A DNA stretch of 58,433 nt from Candidatus Bathyarchaeota archaeon (GCA_005883075.1 VBAX01000051.1:1-58433); one strand, 5' to 3'. Numbered from the stretch's first letter, positions 16,908 to 25,578 are shown. Numbers and translations are program-made. Notes: generated by a model not told the origin, from the letters alone.

Positions 16908-18114
16908 AGGTAAGCAACCCACGAACCATCTCGTCAACGTTGAATGAAGCGGTCACTGACCGAGCTTCGACGCCGAGCCGTATCTTCTTTGTTCGACCGT
17001 ACCGGCCGAAACTTACTACTCGCGCGTTTAGCACCCCCATAATGTCCAGCTCGTTGAGCAGTCCGCTAACCCTTCGCTGGGTGAGGGGTTCGACTGATCC
17101 AGCGCTGCACAGCTCGCGGTATACCTCGTATACGTCGCCTGTTACCGAACTCTCTTTCCTGGTATTCTCTAGCTGCATGACTGAGATTAGTAGGATTCGG
17201 GAGTGGAGGGGGAGGGATGATAGGGCTTCTGCCACGCGGTCATGTTCGACTTTCTGTTGTGCTTCGCGAACGTGGTTTTCGCCGACACGTAGCTCGCGTG
17301 ATCTTTCGGCAATCTCAGCGGCTACTCTGAGGAGATCGAGGGCGCGTCGTGCGTCACCGTGTTCTCCTGCGGCCAGGGCTGCGCAAAGGTGGAGAGCGCC
17401 TTCATCTAGAACTCCGGATCGGAAGGCGAGTTGTGCCCGTTCCTTTAGAATGTCATGTAGTTCGTCTGAGGTGTAGGGTTTGAACACGACTTCCTCCTCT
17501 CCTAGCGAGCTTAGGACTCTGGGGTCTAGGAAGTCTTTGAAGTGGAGGTCGTTGGATATTCCTATGAGCCCGATCCAGCCTTCGGTCAGTTTCTCGTTTA
17601 TCCTGGTTAGCTCGTAGAGTAGACTATCGTCTTCGCTTCTCTTCACCAACGCGTCTATCTCGTCCAGGACGACGAGGAATGCGGAGCCGCGTGATTGGAG
17701 AGCGCTTCTGAACCGGTCCAGAAGCTCGCCGACCGCTAGTCCAGTGAAGGGTACTTCTCGACCCAGAGATCTGCACAGATCGGCAATGACTCTGTAGTTT
17801 GTTCCTGCGAGACGGCAGTTGACGTAGCTCGTATCGAGGGCTCGTCCGTGTTCGCGAGCCTTCCGCTGTAACCGATCTAGAACGAATTTGGTCACGATTG
17901 TCTTTCCTGTTCCAGTTTTGCCGTAGGCGAAAAGGTTGGACACTCGATCTTTTGTCAGAGCTGGGGCGAGCACGGATCCGAGCCGGCGGATCTGTTCTTC
18001 TCTGTGTGGAAGGGTTGCAGGCATGTAGTCATGCCTGAGGAGGTTTCTGTCCCGGAAGACTTCTCCTCCTGACAGGACCCTTTCGAAGATGAGATCCAAT
18101 CCTTGCTGTGACAA
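16867..18114 (-). CDS. cdc6: Orc1/Cdc6 replication initiator
   Basis: The 415-residue AAA+ protein has Walker A GKTGTGKT (residues 65-72), Walker B VVLDEIDAL, a sensor-1 ISNDLHF segment and sensor-2 GDARRALDLLR. A C-terminal winged helix contains LTQRRVSGLLNELDIMGVL. It binds origin recognition boxes and loads MCM at archaeal origins. An ORB-like site lies in its upstream region and an origin-like region lies 2.3 kb further on. DUF99 follows with overlap. Confidence 0.95.
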   Translation of the reverse strand: MSQQGLDLIFERVLSGGEVFRDRNLLRHDYMPATLPHREEQIRRLGSVLAPALTKDRVSNLFAYGKTGTGKTIVTKFVLDRLQRKAREHGRALDTSYVNCRLAGTNYRVIADLCRSLGREVPFTGLAVGELLDRFRSALQSRGSAFLVVLDEIDALVKRSEDDSLLYELTRINEKLTEGWIGLIGISNDLHFKDFLDPRVLSSLGEEEVVFKPYTSDELHDILKERAQLAFRSGVLDEGALHLCAALAAGEHGDARRALDLLRVAAEIAERSRELRVGENHVREAQQKVEHDRVAEALSSLPLHSRILLISVMQLENTRKESSVTGDVYEVYRELCSAGSVEPLTQRRVSGLLNELDIMGVLNARVVSFGRYGRTKKIRLGVEARSVTASFNVDEMVRGLLTFVPRSVLKHQTSL

Positions 18115-18486
18115 GCCTGAAACAGTCCGGTTTTCTGCGAGCTGGCTTCCAGTGGAATTAAGGGTTCTCGTACAATGATTTCAACTGGACAAACCAAAAA
18201 CCCGATCATCGCTCCAAATAATTCCTGCCTAGAGACAGTTTCCCTTCAACCAGTCCTGCGTCACGAGATGCTCTGTGCAATACCCCCCTCGTTTTTCTTG
18301 GGAAGATTTGCTGTCTGCCATTGGATTATGGGCGAGTCTCGTGATTCAGGGCAGGGTCTGGGCTTTGGTCCCGGAGCAAGTTAACGTGTAATCTAGGTCA
18401 GTTCCCGAACGATTCTAGGGCTAGTCTGGACCCCCAGTCCCAGATCGTGGATCAGGGCTGAAAACGGGCGATTTCGCTGGTGCTGG
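18115..18486 (-). other. 372-bp region upstream of cdc6
   Basis: There is no gene here. It holds an ORB-like box at 18146-18166 close to the cdc6 start and a G+C-balanced remainder with no further strong motif. The stretch separates the end of atpF from cdc6, so the cdc6 promoter must lie in it. The frame at 18175-18384 has no coding character. Confidence 0.5.
18146..18166 (+). promoter_or_regulatory. ORB-like element next to cdc6
   Basis: CTTCCAGTGGAA followed by TTAAGGGTT matches the ORB core (TTCCAGTGGAA) and a short G-string. It lies 32-52 nt upstream of the cdc6 start, where Orc1 binding could also autoregulate the gene. Confidence 0.5.
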
Positions 18487-18807
18487 CTATTGGACCCTGA
18501 TTTCCACGCCCACGGTCCTCTTGATCAGTTCAGCCAAGAGGTCAACTTGAGACTTGCCGCCGCGCCTCGTTGGAATCGACACGACTAGTGGGAGTTCGAT
18601 CTCCTTCTTTCCTTGTCCAACCTTATCCTTGATCCAGTCGAAGACAGTGTCGGTAACAATGACGAGAGAGACAGTCTGTTTATTCTTGATATCTTCAAAG
18701 GTCTTGACAGCCTCGTCCTCGGACTTCACGACCCAGCTGTTCTTGACCCCTCCGATCTTGAAGTAGATCGCTGTCTCCTTATCTGCCATGACGCCGATCT
18801 TCCCCAC
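18487..18807 (-). CDS. atpF: A/V-type ATP synthase subunit F
   Basis: The 106-residue product has the subunit F pattern: an N-terminal KIGVMADKETAIYFKIGGV strand-helix unit, then a VVKSEDEAVKTFEDI helix, then SLVIVTDTVFDWI. A Pro-rich turn before a final helix with TVGVEIRV ends the chain. Subunit F sits in the central stalk of the rotary ATP synthase. It is unusual here to find it alone, without other ATP synthase genes, between cdc6 and ogg. It follows ogg on the same strand after 18 nt. Confidence 0.8.
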   Translation of the reverse strand: MGKIGVMADKETAIYFKIGGVKNSWVVKSEDEAVKTFEDIKNKQTVSLVIVTDTVFDWIKDKVGQGKKEIELPLVVSIPTRRGGKSQVDLLAELIKRTVGVEIRVQ

Positions 18808-18825
18808 CGTTTGCTTACCTACTTC

Positions 18826-19512
18826 CTACTTGAATATCCAGCCTGTTTCGCGTGACCAGAACAAGAGATCAAGATCCGCTAATGGTATTGCTATTTCCCG
18901 GGAAAAACGACGGAGCTTCTCCTCGATCTCCAGATAGCGCTTCTTCGTGATCGAAACCGGCACCTCAGTGATGACATCCAGCCTCTTGAGGTTTCGCAGA
19001 ATGTGCCTGTCTAGGATGGCGAATTCCTCCCCGAGCCCGACGTTTCGGAGAAAATGGCTGGCCTCCTTGTAGCCAAGGCCCTTCACGTTCTCTACCATCC
19101 ATTCCCTCAGCTCGAAGAGGTTTACGTAGCTGGAGAGGTGGGATTTGAGGAAGAGCTTGCCATCCTTACTGAAAGTTGCTCTTGCCTCAACGATATATTT
19201 CGCCTTACTGTCGCCAAAACGAACATCGTTTAGCTGCGGTTGAATCTCTGTAGCTCCTCCTTTCAAGAGGAGACTGCGTTCTCTGAGCCGGGACACTGCT
19301 GCCCAGCAGGTTTTCGCAGACGACTGCGGTGTCAATAGGCAGAAGCAGAGTTCAGCAAAAACGTCGTCATCATTGCGATCGAGAATCTCTCTGAATTCTC
19401 GCAGACGCTGATGAATAGCATCGCGCCTCTCACCGTAAAGTGCCTGTAGCTCCTCAATCGCTTTTTTCTGCCCCAACGGTGAGAGTTCAGTGCTAGAATT
19501 GCTTGAGAACAT
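18826..19512 (-). CDS. ogg: N-glycosylase/DNA lyase (archaeal OGG2 type)
   Basis: The 228-residue HhH-GPD enzyme removes 8-oxoguanine from DNA. It has the archaeal Ogg2 hallmarks: LCFCLLTPQSSAK in the first part, the HhH with catalytic Lys149 in VKGLGYKEASHFLRNVG, and Asp168 in AILDRHILRNL. The length is typical. Its start overlaps the end of pyrI by 20 nt, so it belongs to a pyrI-ogg-atpF transcription unit. Confidence 0.92.
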   Translation of the reverse strand: MFSSNSSTELSPLGQKKAIEELQALYGERRDAIHQRLREFREILDRNDDDVFAELCFCLLTPQSSAKTCWAAVSRLRERSLLLKGGATEIQPQLNDVRFGDSKAKYIVEARATFSKDGKLFLKSHLSSYVNLFELREWMVENVKGLGYKEASHFLRNVGLGEEFAILDRHILRNLKRLDVITEVPVSITKKRYLEIEEKLRRFSREIAIPLADLDLLFWSRETGWIFK

Positions 19513-19966
19513 CGCTCTTCTCCATTATTCGGACACAGTAGTAGCACCGGAGCCGGAGGGGGTCCTGTGTTTCCACACTGAACCTTGGCTCAACAGGCTC
19601 AGCGTTAGATACGCACGCAGGATTTGAACAGCGAACAATTCCTCTAATCGAATCCGGCAGCTTGACCCTAGTCTTCTCAGCGACCTCATAGTCTCGAATG
19701 ATACTGATCGTCGCGCTCGGCGCTATCAACGCGATCTTATCCACCTCACCGGGCTTGAGCTCTCGATTCTCAACCTTGACGATATCCTTCTTGTTCTGCT
19801 TCTTCGAGATCACGTTCATGGCCGCGCTCACTATGTGTCCTTCGCGACCATCTATTCCGAGAATCTTGAGCACGTCCAAGGCATGGCCGGCGAAGATGTG
19901 GTCGATTACGGTTCCGTTACGGATTTTCTTAACGTAGAGCTCTTTCGGGCCGGTTCCTTTGGACAA
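19493..19966 (-). CDS. pyrI: Aspartate carbamoyltransferase regulatory subunit
   Basis: The 157-residue product has the allosteric domain (RNGTVIDHIFAGHALDVLKILGI, nucleotide site) and a C-terminal zinc domain with CSNPAC and CYYC. These are the four Cys that bind Zn and contact the catalytic chain. It makes ATCase responsive to CTP/ATP in pyrimidine synthesis. The catalytic partner pyrB is not adjacent but at 28985-29914. It heads an overlapping unit with ogg and atpF. Confidence 0.95.
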   Translation of the reverse strand: MSKGTGPKELYVKKIRNGTVIDHIFAGHALDVLKILGIDGREGHIVSAAMNVISKKQNKKDIVKVENRELKPGEVDKIALIAPSATISIIRDYEVAEKTRVKLPDSIRGIVRCSNPACVSNAEPVEPRFSVETQDPLRLRCYYCVRIMEKSDVLKQF

Positions 19967-20034
19967 GACCTCGAACCTCTCGGGCAGGAGCTAGGTTTCA
20001 TTCTTAATTCCTTGCCTGGAATAGGACTGGGATC

Positions 20035-20454
20035 ATGACTGTCGAGTCTCAAGAGTTGAGGTTTCGGACACACCGCGAAGGAGAAATTCTCGATATTACA
20101 GACAAGACTCAAACAGTAATCGAATCCTCAAGGATGAGGAACGGAGTTGCCGTTCTGTTCGTGCCTGGATCAACCGGAGCCATAACAACAATTGAGTACG
20201 AACCCGGACTTCTAGCAGATTTGACCGTAGCGCTGGAGAGACTTGCGCCCAAAGACGCGTCATACGAACACGAGAAGAGGTGGCATGATGGCAATGGACA
20301 CTCACATATTCGAGCCTCCATAATAGGGCCCGACTTGTCGGTGCCATTTCGAGACAAGAAGCTAACTCTTGGAACCTGGCAACAAATCGTCTTTCTTGAG
20401 TTAGACGTTAGACCGAGAGACCGAACTGTCATCGTTCAACTAGTTGGCGAATAG
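20035..20454 (+). CDS. yjbQ: YjbQ/UPF0047 family protein
   Basis: The 139-residue protein has the conserved pattern of UPF0047: GVAVLFVPGSTGAITTIEYEPGL, then a His-containing WHDGNGHSHIRASIIGPDLSVPF segment, then LGTWQQIVFLELD. E. coli YjbQ has weak thiamine-phosphate synthase activity; the real role in archaea is unclear. Three His/Asp positions (HDGNGHSH) form the presumed metal site. It is divergent from pyrI and convergent with the polymerase gene, with the candidate origin between. Confidence 0.88.
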   Translation: MTVESQELRFRTHREGEILDITDKTQTVIESSRMRNGVAVLFVPGSTGAITTIEYEPGLLADLTVALERLAPKDASYEHEKRWHDGNGHSHIRASIIGPDLSVPFRDKKLTLGTWQQIVFLELDVRPRDRTVIVQLVGE

Positions 20455-20475
20455 CCGGGTTTAGTACCTCTACCC

Positions 20476-20498
20476 GTACCCCTCTCCTTCCTCTGGAG
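20476..20498 (-). promoter_or_regulatory. ORB-like box, left of AT-rich element
   Basis: On the minus strand it reads CTCCAGAGGAA, then GGAG, then AGGGGTAC. The core and the G-string keep ORB spacing; about 16 of 21 positions agree with the box at 12537-12558. Confidence 0.5.
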
Positions 20499-20666
20499 AC
20501 TTGTTAAGAGATTACTCAGAAAACTCCCTGTCCTCTGCCTGGTACAGAATTTGAGACGAATTGGTTATGGAAAATATACAGGTCTGCATAAATTATCATA
20601 ATGCTAGTTAACCTTACCAGTAAGTTTTCTTAGAGTAAATTTAACACCCAAGGTAAGTTGAGGATT

Positions 20667-20691
20667 TGCACTGGAAACCCTGGGGTGGGGG
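20667..20691 (+). promoter_or_regulatory. ORB-like box, right of AT-rich element
   Basis: TGCACTGGAAAC, then CCT, then GGGGTGGGGG. The TGGAAAC half of the core and a long G-string are intact, and the orientation is opposite to the left box. Confidence 0.55.
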
Positions 20692-20759
20692 TAGGTCTCA
20701 TGGTCAGTTATTCAATTCACAAGTTTGTTTTTAGAATGTCGAGGGGATTGGTAGGGATA

Positions 20760-22268
20760 TTACTGGAAGTTGATCATCTTGACATCAAGGGTTTTCAGGT
20801 TAACAACAGGAAGGATTCCTGGCTTGGGGACTAGTCCCATCCGTTTCTGATAGTCCGTCTGTCCTTGCCATGCGCCACTATTCACTATCGTTGTTCCTCT
20901 GTAGAGGCCTGCACCTGAAACGTGGATGTGTCCCGAGGTAAAAACGTCCGGGACCCGATCTATCACTAGGAAGTCCTCTTGCTCGGGCCCAATGGGTGTC
21001 ATCTTCCCGTACTCGGGAGATAGATGACGGGCTCGCAGCTGGTACTCCATTGCCTCTACTGGACGTTGATAATCGAGCCCGGGGACTCCGCTCAGGATAT
21101 CCATCAGGCTAGTTCCATGGTAGAGTAGAAACTGGACCCCATGCAAGCGAACCTCCGCTGGATCTCCCAGCGAAACAATCTTCCGCGAGTCGTAAACAGG
21201 TCCGGCGAAATCTTTCGGGATGGCGGGTTGTGGCAGGGCCTGGCGTACTGCGTCATGATTCCCCGGTATCAATACCACGTCCATGTACTCTGGGATCTCG
21301 CTCACGAATTTCGCTGCGATTCGGTACTGTTCATAGATGTCGGGAACCGCAAGGTCCACCTCTTGGCGAGGATAAATCCCGATCCCGTCGACAAGGTCGC
21401 CCCCGATCAGAACATACTTTACTCGCTCGGCGACTTCGCGCTGGTTCGGTGTTCCAATCTCTCCTTTCAACCAGCTTAGGACCCGGCGGAACTCATTCTC
21501 GAGAAACACTTTGCTCCCGACATGAACATCGGATATTAGCGCGGCGTAGATCTCTTCGTTTGCATGATTGGGCTTTCTATCCGGTATCTCGGGGAGGACA
21601 ATGCTTTCCGCGACCAGAAGGGGGCCTGCGCTCTTCCGAGCCTGGATGTAGATGACTTGGTCCCTGACTATCTTTCTCGCCATCTCATACACTGTAGAGT
21701 TCTGTCGTCCAACTAGGACGGTAGCTTCATCCTCGTAGTCGTCAACCGTCAGAAAGATCCTGTCGCCTTTCTCTCTCTTTTCGAGGACCATGCAGATGAA
21801 GCGGCCCCGTCCATTTGATCCACCTTGAAGCGCGTCGGAAATGGTCCCGGCGTTTCGGGTGTCCATTCTCTGCCTGAAGAGCAGGCTCATCTTGTCGAAA
21901 CGGTTTCTGAAATAATGGAGAAAATCATCAAAAGCGCCCGTCGTTCCGAGCTTACCTGTAGGGTCCGAGACAACTTCTAGCCGAGACTCAAGCTCCTCAG
22001 CAAACCGTCGTGCATGCCGCAAACCAGCATGCTCTGCCTCCGTAACTTTGCTGGAGAGGTCTAGCTGTTCAGCTGCCTTGAGAACGAGGTCTCTGCTTAT
22101 CGATGAGGGTCGTGGTTCCACGGTTCCAGCGACTCGAAGGACTTCTCTGACAAGAGGGTCGAGCTGGCCTGCGCTGCTGATCTCCATGAGGGTTTTGAAG
22201 GCGTCGCTTTCCATCTGGAAACCTGCTTCCAGTATGGTGCCGATTGCCCTCTTCATCTCTTCAGACAT
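20760..22268 (-). CDS. polB: DNA polymerase D small subunit (DP1)
   Basis: The 502-residue protein has an N-terminal helical region (about 1-130), an OB-fold (about 150-230) and a calcineurin-like phosphoesterase domain with LISDVHVGSK, IGGDLVDG, IPGNHDA, YHGTS and SGHIHVSG. These give DP1 its Mre11-like 3'-5' proofreading exonuclease site, and all metal ligands appear intact. It partners with the large subunit DP2, which is not in this window. It ends at the candidate origin. Confidence 0.94.
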   Translation of the reverse strand: MSEEMKRAIGTILEAGFQMESDAFKTLMEISSAGQLDPLVREVLRVAGTVEPRPSSISRDLVLKAAEQLDLSSKVTEAEHAGLRHARRFAEELESRLEVVSDPTGKLGTTGAFDDFLHYFRNRFDKMSLLFRQRMDTRNAGTISDALQGGSNGRGRFICMVLEKREKGDRIFLTVDDYEDEATVLVGRQNSTVYEMARKIVRDQVIYIQARKSAGPLLVAESIVLPEIPDRKPNHANEEIYAALISDVHVGSKVFLENEFRRVLSWLKGEIGTPNQREVAERVKYVLIGGDLVDGIGIYPRQEVDLAVPDIYEQYRIAAKFVSEIPEYMDVVLIPGNHDAVRQALPQPAIPKDFAGPVYDSRKIVSLGDPAEVRLHGVQFLLYHGTSLMDILSGVPGLDYQRPVEAMEYQLRARHLSPEYGKMTPIGPEQEDFLVIDRVPDVFTSGHIHVSGAGLYRGTTIVNSGAWQGQTDYQKRMGLVPKPGILPVVNLKTLDVKMINFQ

Positions 22269-22340
22269 CGAGCAGCTTCTCCTTGGAACTCTATCTGATA
22301 CGTAACCGCGGCTTATCCGGTTATCGCGAGACCGGGTCCC

Positions 22341-23309
22341 TTATCTTGTAATTGTAAGGTCGGATATGTCAACGGAGACCTCGCACATTCTATTCAGGGC
22401 TATGAGTGCGGCGACGAGGTGGTTGACCATTGGACGTGGGGCTTTCGCTATGCTTGTCTCAGCTTCCGCAAGGGTCTTCTTGGTCTCTTTGAACCTCGGA
22501 CTCACAGATGAGGCGAGTTTGAGATCTCGTGAGAGGACAGACCCGACGGCATCCTTGTACATCATATTTACTGAGGCTCCAATCTTCTGGAACAGGATCT
22601 GCTGTTCTTTTGGAACTGGGATCTTGTCTTGGGTGTTCTCGGCGACGGTTACGGAGTAGTCGGCGAAGGTTTCGATGTAGCTTGCTAGAAGGCGGAAGTC
22701 CAGACAGTCTACCGAAGAGACCTTGATCTTCTCCAGCAAGTACGTGTCGGCGATAGCCGCTCTGACCAGTCGGACGAGGAGGAAGTACCATCTATCCACT
22801 TCCTCATCTCGCTCAACGACTCCGTTGGCAAGTTCGGTGTTGGATTCTACGAATGCCTGGACGGCGTCTATCTGCATGGGCATGGACAGCATTTCTAGCC
22901 GTCGCAGGATGCGTTCAGGGTTGAGTAGTGAAGGTTCCATGAGGCATTGTAGTACGATCTTCTTCGCGTCCTCTTCTAACACCTCCAGCCCTACAAGCCG
23001 TTTGGTGGTTTTGCGGACCTCGTCCCTGGTCTCGGGGGACAAACTATCTTTTGATTGAATGCGGATTATGTCGTATCCGAGGAGATATCGCTCGATGATC
23101 TCCCGTCTCACAAAGGGAGATGCTTCCAGTACGACTTCGAGGGGCTGCCTCTCCTCGTCAATTCTTGGGGACAGCAGGAGTCTCCCGTCTTGGCGTTCTT
23201 CGTAGGATACGACGGACCCTTGGTCGAGTCCGACGCGTTTAGCCCACGCCTTTGGTATAGTGACTAGGAAAGTTCCATCTGGCGTTCGCTGAAGTTTCCT
23301 TAATTCCAC
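22341..23309 (-). CDS. AbrB-PhoU domain regulator
   Basis: The 322-residue protein begins with a SpoVT/AbrB swapped-hairpin DNA-binding domain (RKLQRTPDGTFLVTIPKAWAKRVGL, residues 3-27). A PhoU-type helical bundle follows with two repeats (residues 100-320). Archaeal proteins of this layout are thought to regulate phosphate uptake. A target could be the PiT permease at 0.7-1.7 kb, but that is inference. It stands 72 nt upstream of the polymerase gene start on the same strand. Confidence 0.87.
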   Translation of the reverse strand: MELRKLQRTPDGTFLVTIPKAWAKRVGLDQGSVVSYEERQDGRLLLSPRIDEERQPLEVVLEASPFVRREIIERYLLGYDIIRIQSKDSLSPETRDEVRKTTKRLVGLEVLEEDAKKIVLQCLMEPSLLNPERILRRLEMLSMPMQIDAVQAFVESNTELANGVVERDEEVDRWYFLLVRLVRAAIADTYLLEKIKVSSVDCLDFRLLASYIETFADYSVTVAENTQDKIPVPKEQQILFQKIGASVNMMYKDAVGSVLSRDLKLASSVSPRFKETKKTLAEAETSIAKAPRPMVNHLVAALIALNRMCEVSVDISDLTITR

Positions 23310-23368
23310 TTAGAACAACCTATCTCCAACTGATAGCATTGAAGAATTTTAGGATTTCCCAGCATCTA

Positions 23369-24514
23369 CTATGGAGAGGAGTTCAGCTCTAGAGAACCAC
23401 TAGGCGCAATGGAGGTGCTGGCGCCGTTGAGGTGATGGTAGGCCTGTTTCACAACCTCATCGGTATTATTCCCCTTCAAAGCGCTCAGCTCTACGAGTGG
23501 GATGCCTTCGAATGTTCGCGAAATTAGTTTCTTTCCCTCCTGAAGCTGGTCGTCGTTGCAGAGGTCTGTTTTGTTTGCGCAGATGACCAGGGGAACTTTA
23601 GTCGCTATCTTCCTGAGAATCTCCTTGGAGGCGGATACCTTTCTGAACACTGATTCTAGATCCTCGCTGACATCGACGAACAGAAGGATGAGATCCGCAT
23701 TCGTTATCTCGCCTAGCGTTGTGTTGAATGCCTTGAGGATTGTCGGGTGCATGTCTTCGATGAAGCCGATCGAGTCTATGAGTATGAAACTGAAATTGTC
23801 GCCCCCGTTGTTCTGGTCGATTCTTCTCGCGAACGTGGACAGGGTCGTAAAGGGTCCTAGACCAGTGTCTTTGTGTTCTGCTGACATGCGGTTGAAGAAT
23901 GTGGTTTTTCCGCTCTGGGTGTAGCCGGCCAGCGCGACGATTGGGAAGCCTCGTTCCCGCCTGTGATCTCTGAGAAGGTCCTTCTTCGAATAGAGGTCTC
24001 TCAGTTCCTTCTCCATGTTCGCGATCCGTTTCTTAGCCGTCCTCTCATAATCATGGTAAGGATAGTCTCCAGGCCCGCTCCAACCGACCTGTCCCCCTAG
24101 AATGCCTTCAAGCCGGAGGAATTCTCTGCCCCAGGAGAAGGTATAGCGAAGTTTGGCGAGGGCGATCTGGAGTTTTGCTTCTTTTGTCATGGCGCGCTTG
24201 TCGAAGACTTCGAGGATCAGGAGGTTGCGGTCGATTACTTTGATGTCTGTCCCGCCGAGGACCCGTTGTATCTTGAAGACTTGGGCGCTGGGGAGAGTGT
24301 TGGCGAATACGACTGCTTCGATATCGTTTTCGGCGACGAGCATTTTGATCTCTTCCAGTTTTCCGGGTCCGACGCAGTAGGTGTGGTGGAGGTTTTTCCG
24401 GTGCTGGACGATGGTGTCGATTATCTCGTAGCCTATGCTCTCGGCCATGGTCTCGACCTCCTCGTACCGGGAGGGAGCCGTGGGAATCTTGCATTCTGCT
24501 ACGAGGGTCCGCAT
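23369..24514 (-). CDS. hflX: GTPase HflX
   Basis: The 381-residue protein has the N-terminal HflX nucleotide-binding domain (HTYCVGPGKLEEI and VIDRNLLILEVFDKRA). The linker GGQVGWSGPGD takes the place of the family GG.G.rGpGE. The G domain has G1 GYTQSGKT (197-204), G3 DSIGF and G4 NKTD. HflX binds the large ribosomal subunit and rescues stalled ribosomes. The Gln in G1 is slightly unusual (usually Asn-Ala). It is transcribed alone. Confidence 0.92.
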   Translation of the reverse strand: MRTLVAECKIPTAPSRYEEVETMAESIGYEIIDTIVQHRKNLHHTYCVGPGKLEEIKMLVAENDIEAVVFANTLPSAQVFKIQRVLGGTDIKVIDRNLLILEVFDKRAMTKEAKLQIALAKLRYTFSWGREFLRLEGILGGQVGWSGPGDYPYHDYERTAKKRIANMEKELRDLYSKKDLLRDHRRERGFPIVALAGYTQSGKTTFFNRMSAEHKDTGLGPFTTLSTFARRIDQNNGGDNFSFILIDSIGFIEDMHPTILKAFNTTLGEITNADLILLFVDVSEDLESVFRKVSASKEILRKIATKVPLVICANKTDLCNDDQLQEGKKLISRTFEGIPLVELSALKGNNTDEVVKQAYHHLNGASTSIAPSGSLELNSSP

Positions 24515-24631
24515 CCGAGAAGACTTACCCTAGAATGATGGCTGGGCGCTTATTTGAAGGCCCCGTGCCTTGGGTGCGCGTCTACCGGCATTGTGGCTGC
24601 AGGCGGCCCATCCGCGGATTTGTACGCGTTT

Positions 24632-24694
24632 TCACGAAGGGCGGGGCACAGGAAATTCGACCACCCTCGGGGGTCGAGAAAAGCATGCTTATTT
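24632..24694 (-). repeat. Dispersed 63-bp hairpin repeat, copy 2
   Basis: It lies 21 nt past the stop codon of the PPK2 gene and on the same strand as it. It matches 3502-3564 at about 58 of 63 positions. The TCGACC/GGTCGA arms are identical; most differences fall in the hairpin centre (CCCCGAGGG against CCCCCGGGG) and in the following spacer. Confidence 0.8.
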
Positions 24695-24714
24695 TGGGGC
24701 GTCGGAAGCCCGGT

Positions 24715-25578
24715 TTACTCGATTCTGGTCGGGACTGTTTTCTTACCTATTTTCGGATAATGTAGGTTCATTTTTTCCATCGCTTTGACGATTACGCGGG
24801 AGACCACAAGGTCCCTGTACCATTTGTGATTCGCGGGTATCAGATACCAGGGAGCCCATTTCGTGCTGGTCTTGTTCATAGCATCCTCGTATGCCTTCAT
24901 GTATTCCTTCCAGAGTTTTCGTTCAGGAAGATCGTCACCACTGAACTTCCACCGCTTGGAAGGATCATCCAAGCGCTGTTGCAGCCTTCTCTTCTGCTCC
25001 TCCTTGTCGATATGGAGATAGAACTTGAGAACGGTCGTGTCTTCTTCAGAGAGTAACCGCTCGAAATCGTTGATCTGCCTGTACCGATGACTCCAGACTT
25101 CCTCAGGAACGATCTTGTGAACTCTCTCGATGAGAACGCCCTCGTAATGGCTCCGGTTGAAAATCGTGAGCTCTCCATTTCCAGGCACTTGTTTGTGTTC
25201 TCGCCACAAGAAACCATGATCGATCTCTTCAGGTGTAGGTTCTTTGAAGTGGGCGACGCGGACCCCTTGAGGGTTGACTCCCTGAAAAACCCGGTTTATG
25301 ACTCCGTCTTTGCCGCCAGTATCCATGGCCTGCAGAACAACTAGGACTTTCTGCTCGTGCTCTGCGTAGAGCATTTCCTGAAACTGTCGAAGTTTCTCGT
25401 TGAGCTTCTTAGACTCTATCTGTTCATCCTCATCCTTTCCCTCGAAACCTGAAGTGTCGCTTGGGTCGAAGTCGCTCAAGCGAACCTCGTATCCCGGCTC
25501 AATTCTGTAGCGGCCCGTATGAAGATCCTTTGGCAAGCTGAAACGTTTCCTCTCCGGACGAGTTCTTAGCTGTTTCAC
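24715..25578 (-). CDS. ppk2: Polyphosphate kinase 2 family protein
   Basis: The 287-residue protein has the PPK2 core: Walker A AMDTGGKDG (residues 84-92), the lid FNRSHYEGVLIERV and RWKFSGDDL.ER.LW.EYM. PPK2 enzymes transfer phosphate between polyphosphate and nucleoside mono- or diphosphates. The one-domain length fits class I or III; the nucleotide preference cannot be read by eye. It is divergent from the large MFS gene, and a dispersed hairpin repeat lies just 3'. Confidence 0.92.
   Translation of the reverse strand: MKQLRTRPERKRFSLPKDLHTGRYRIEPGYEVRLSDFDPSDTSGFEGKDEDEQIESKKLNEKLRQFQEMLYAEHEQKVLVVLQAMDTGGKDGVINRVFQGVNPQGVRVAHFKEPTPEEIDHGFLWREHKQVPGNGELTIFNRSHYEGVLIERVHKIVPEEVWSHRYRQINDFERLLSEEDTTVLKFYLHIDKEEQKRRLQQRLDDPSKRWKFSGDDLPERKLWKEYMKAYEDAMNKTSTKWAPWYLIPANHKWYRDLVVSRVIVKAMEKMNLHYPKIGKKTVPTRIE

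Larger units (their letters stand above)
20455..20759. other. Candidate replication origin (oriC-like region)
   Basis: The 305-bp gap lies between two convergent gene ends, so it needs no promoter. About 105 bp (20545-20650) are markedly AT-rich (for example TGCATAAATTATCATAATGC). ORB-like boxes flank it in inverted orientation at 20476-20498 (minus) and 20667-20691 (plus). Cdc6 is 2.3 kb to one side and DNA polymerase DP1 directly on the other. This is the arrangement seen at archaeal origins; the assignment is inference. Confidence 0.6.

Noticed and set aside
18175-18384. 69-codon frame upstream of cdc6
   Set aside because: No start signals and no protein-like composition; the region contains the cdc6 upstream sequence and an ORB-like box.
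19565-19585. ORB-like TGTGGAAACA inside pyrI
   Set aside because: Only the GGAAAC part fits, there is no G-string on the correct side, and it lies within a coding sequence.
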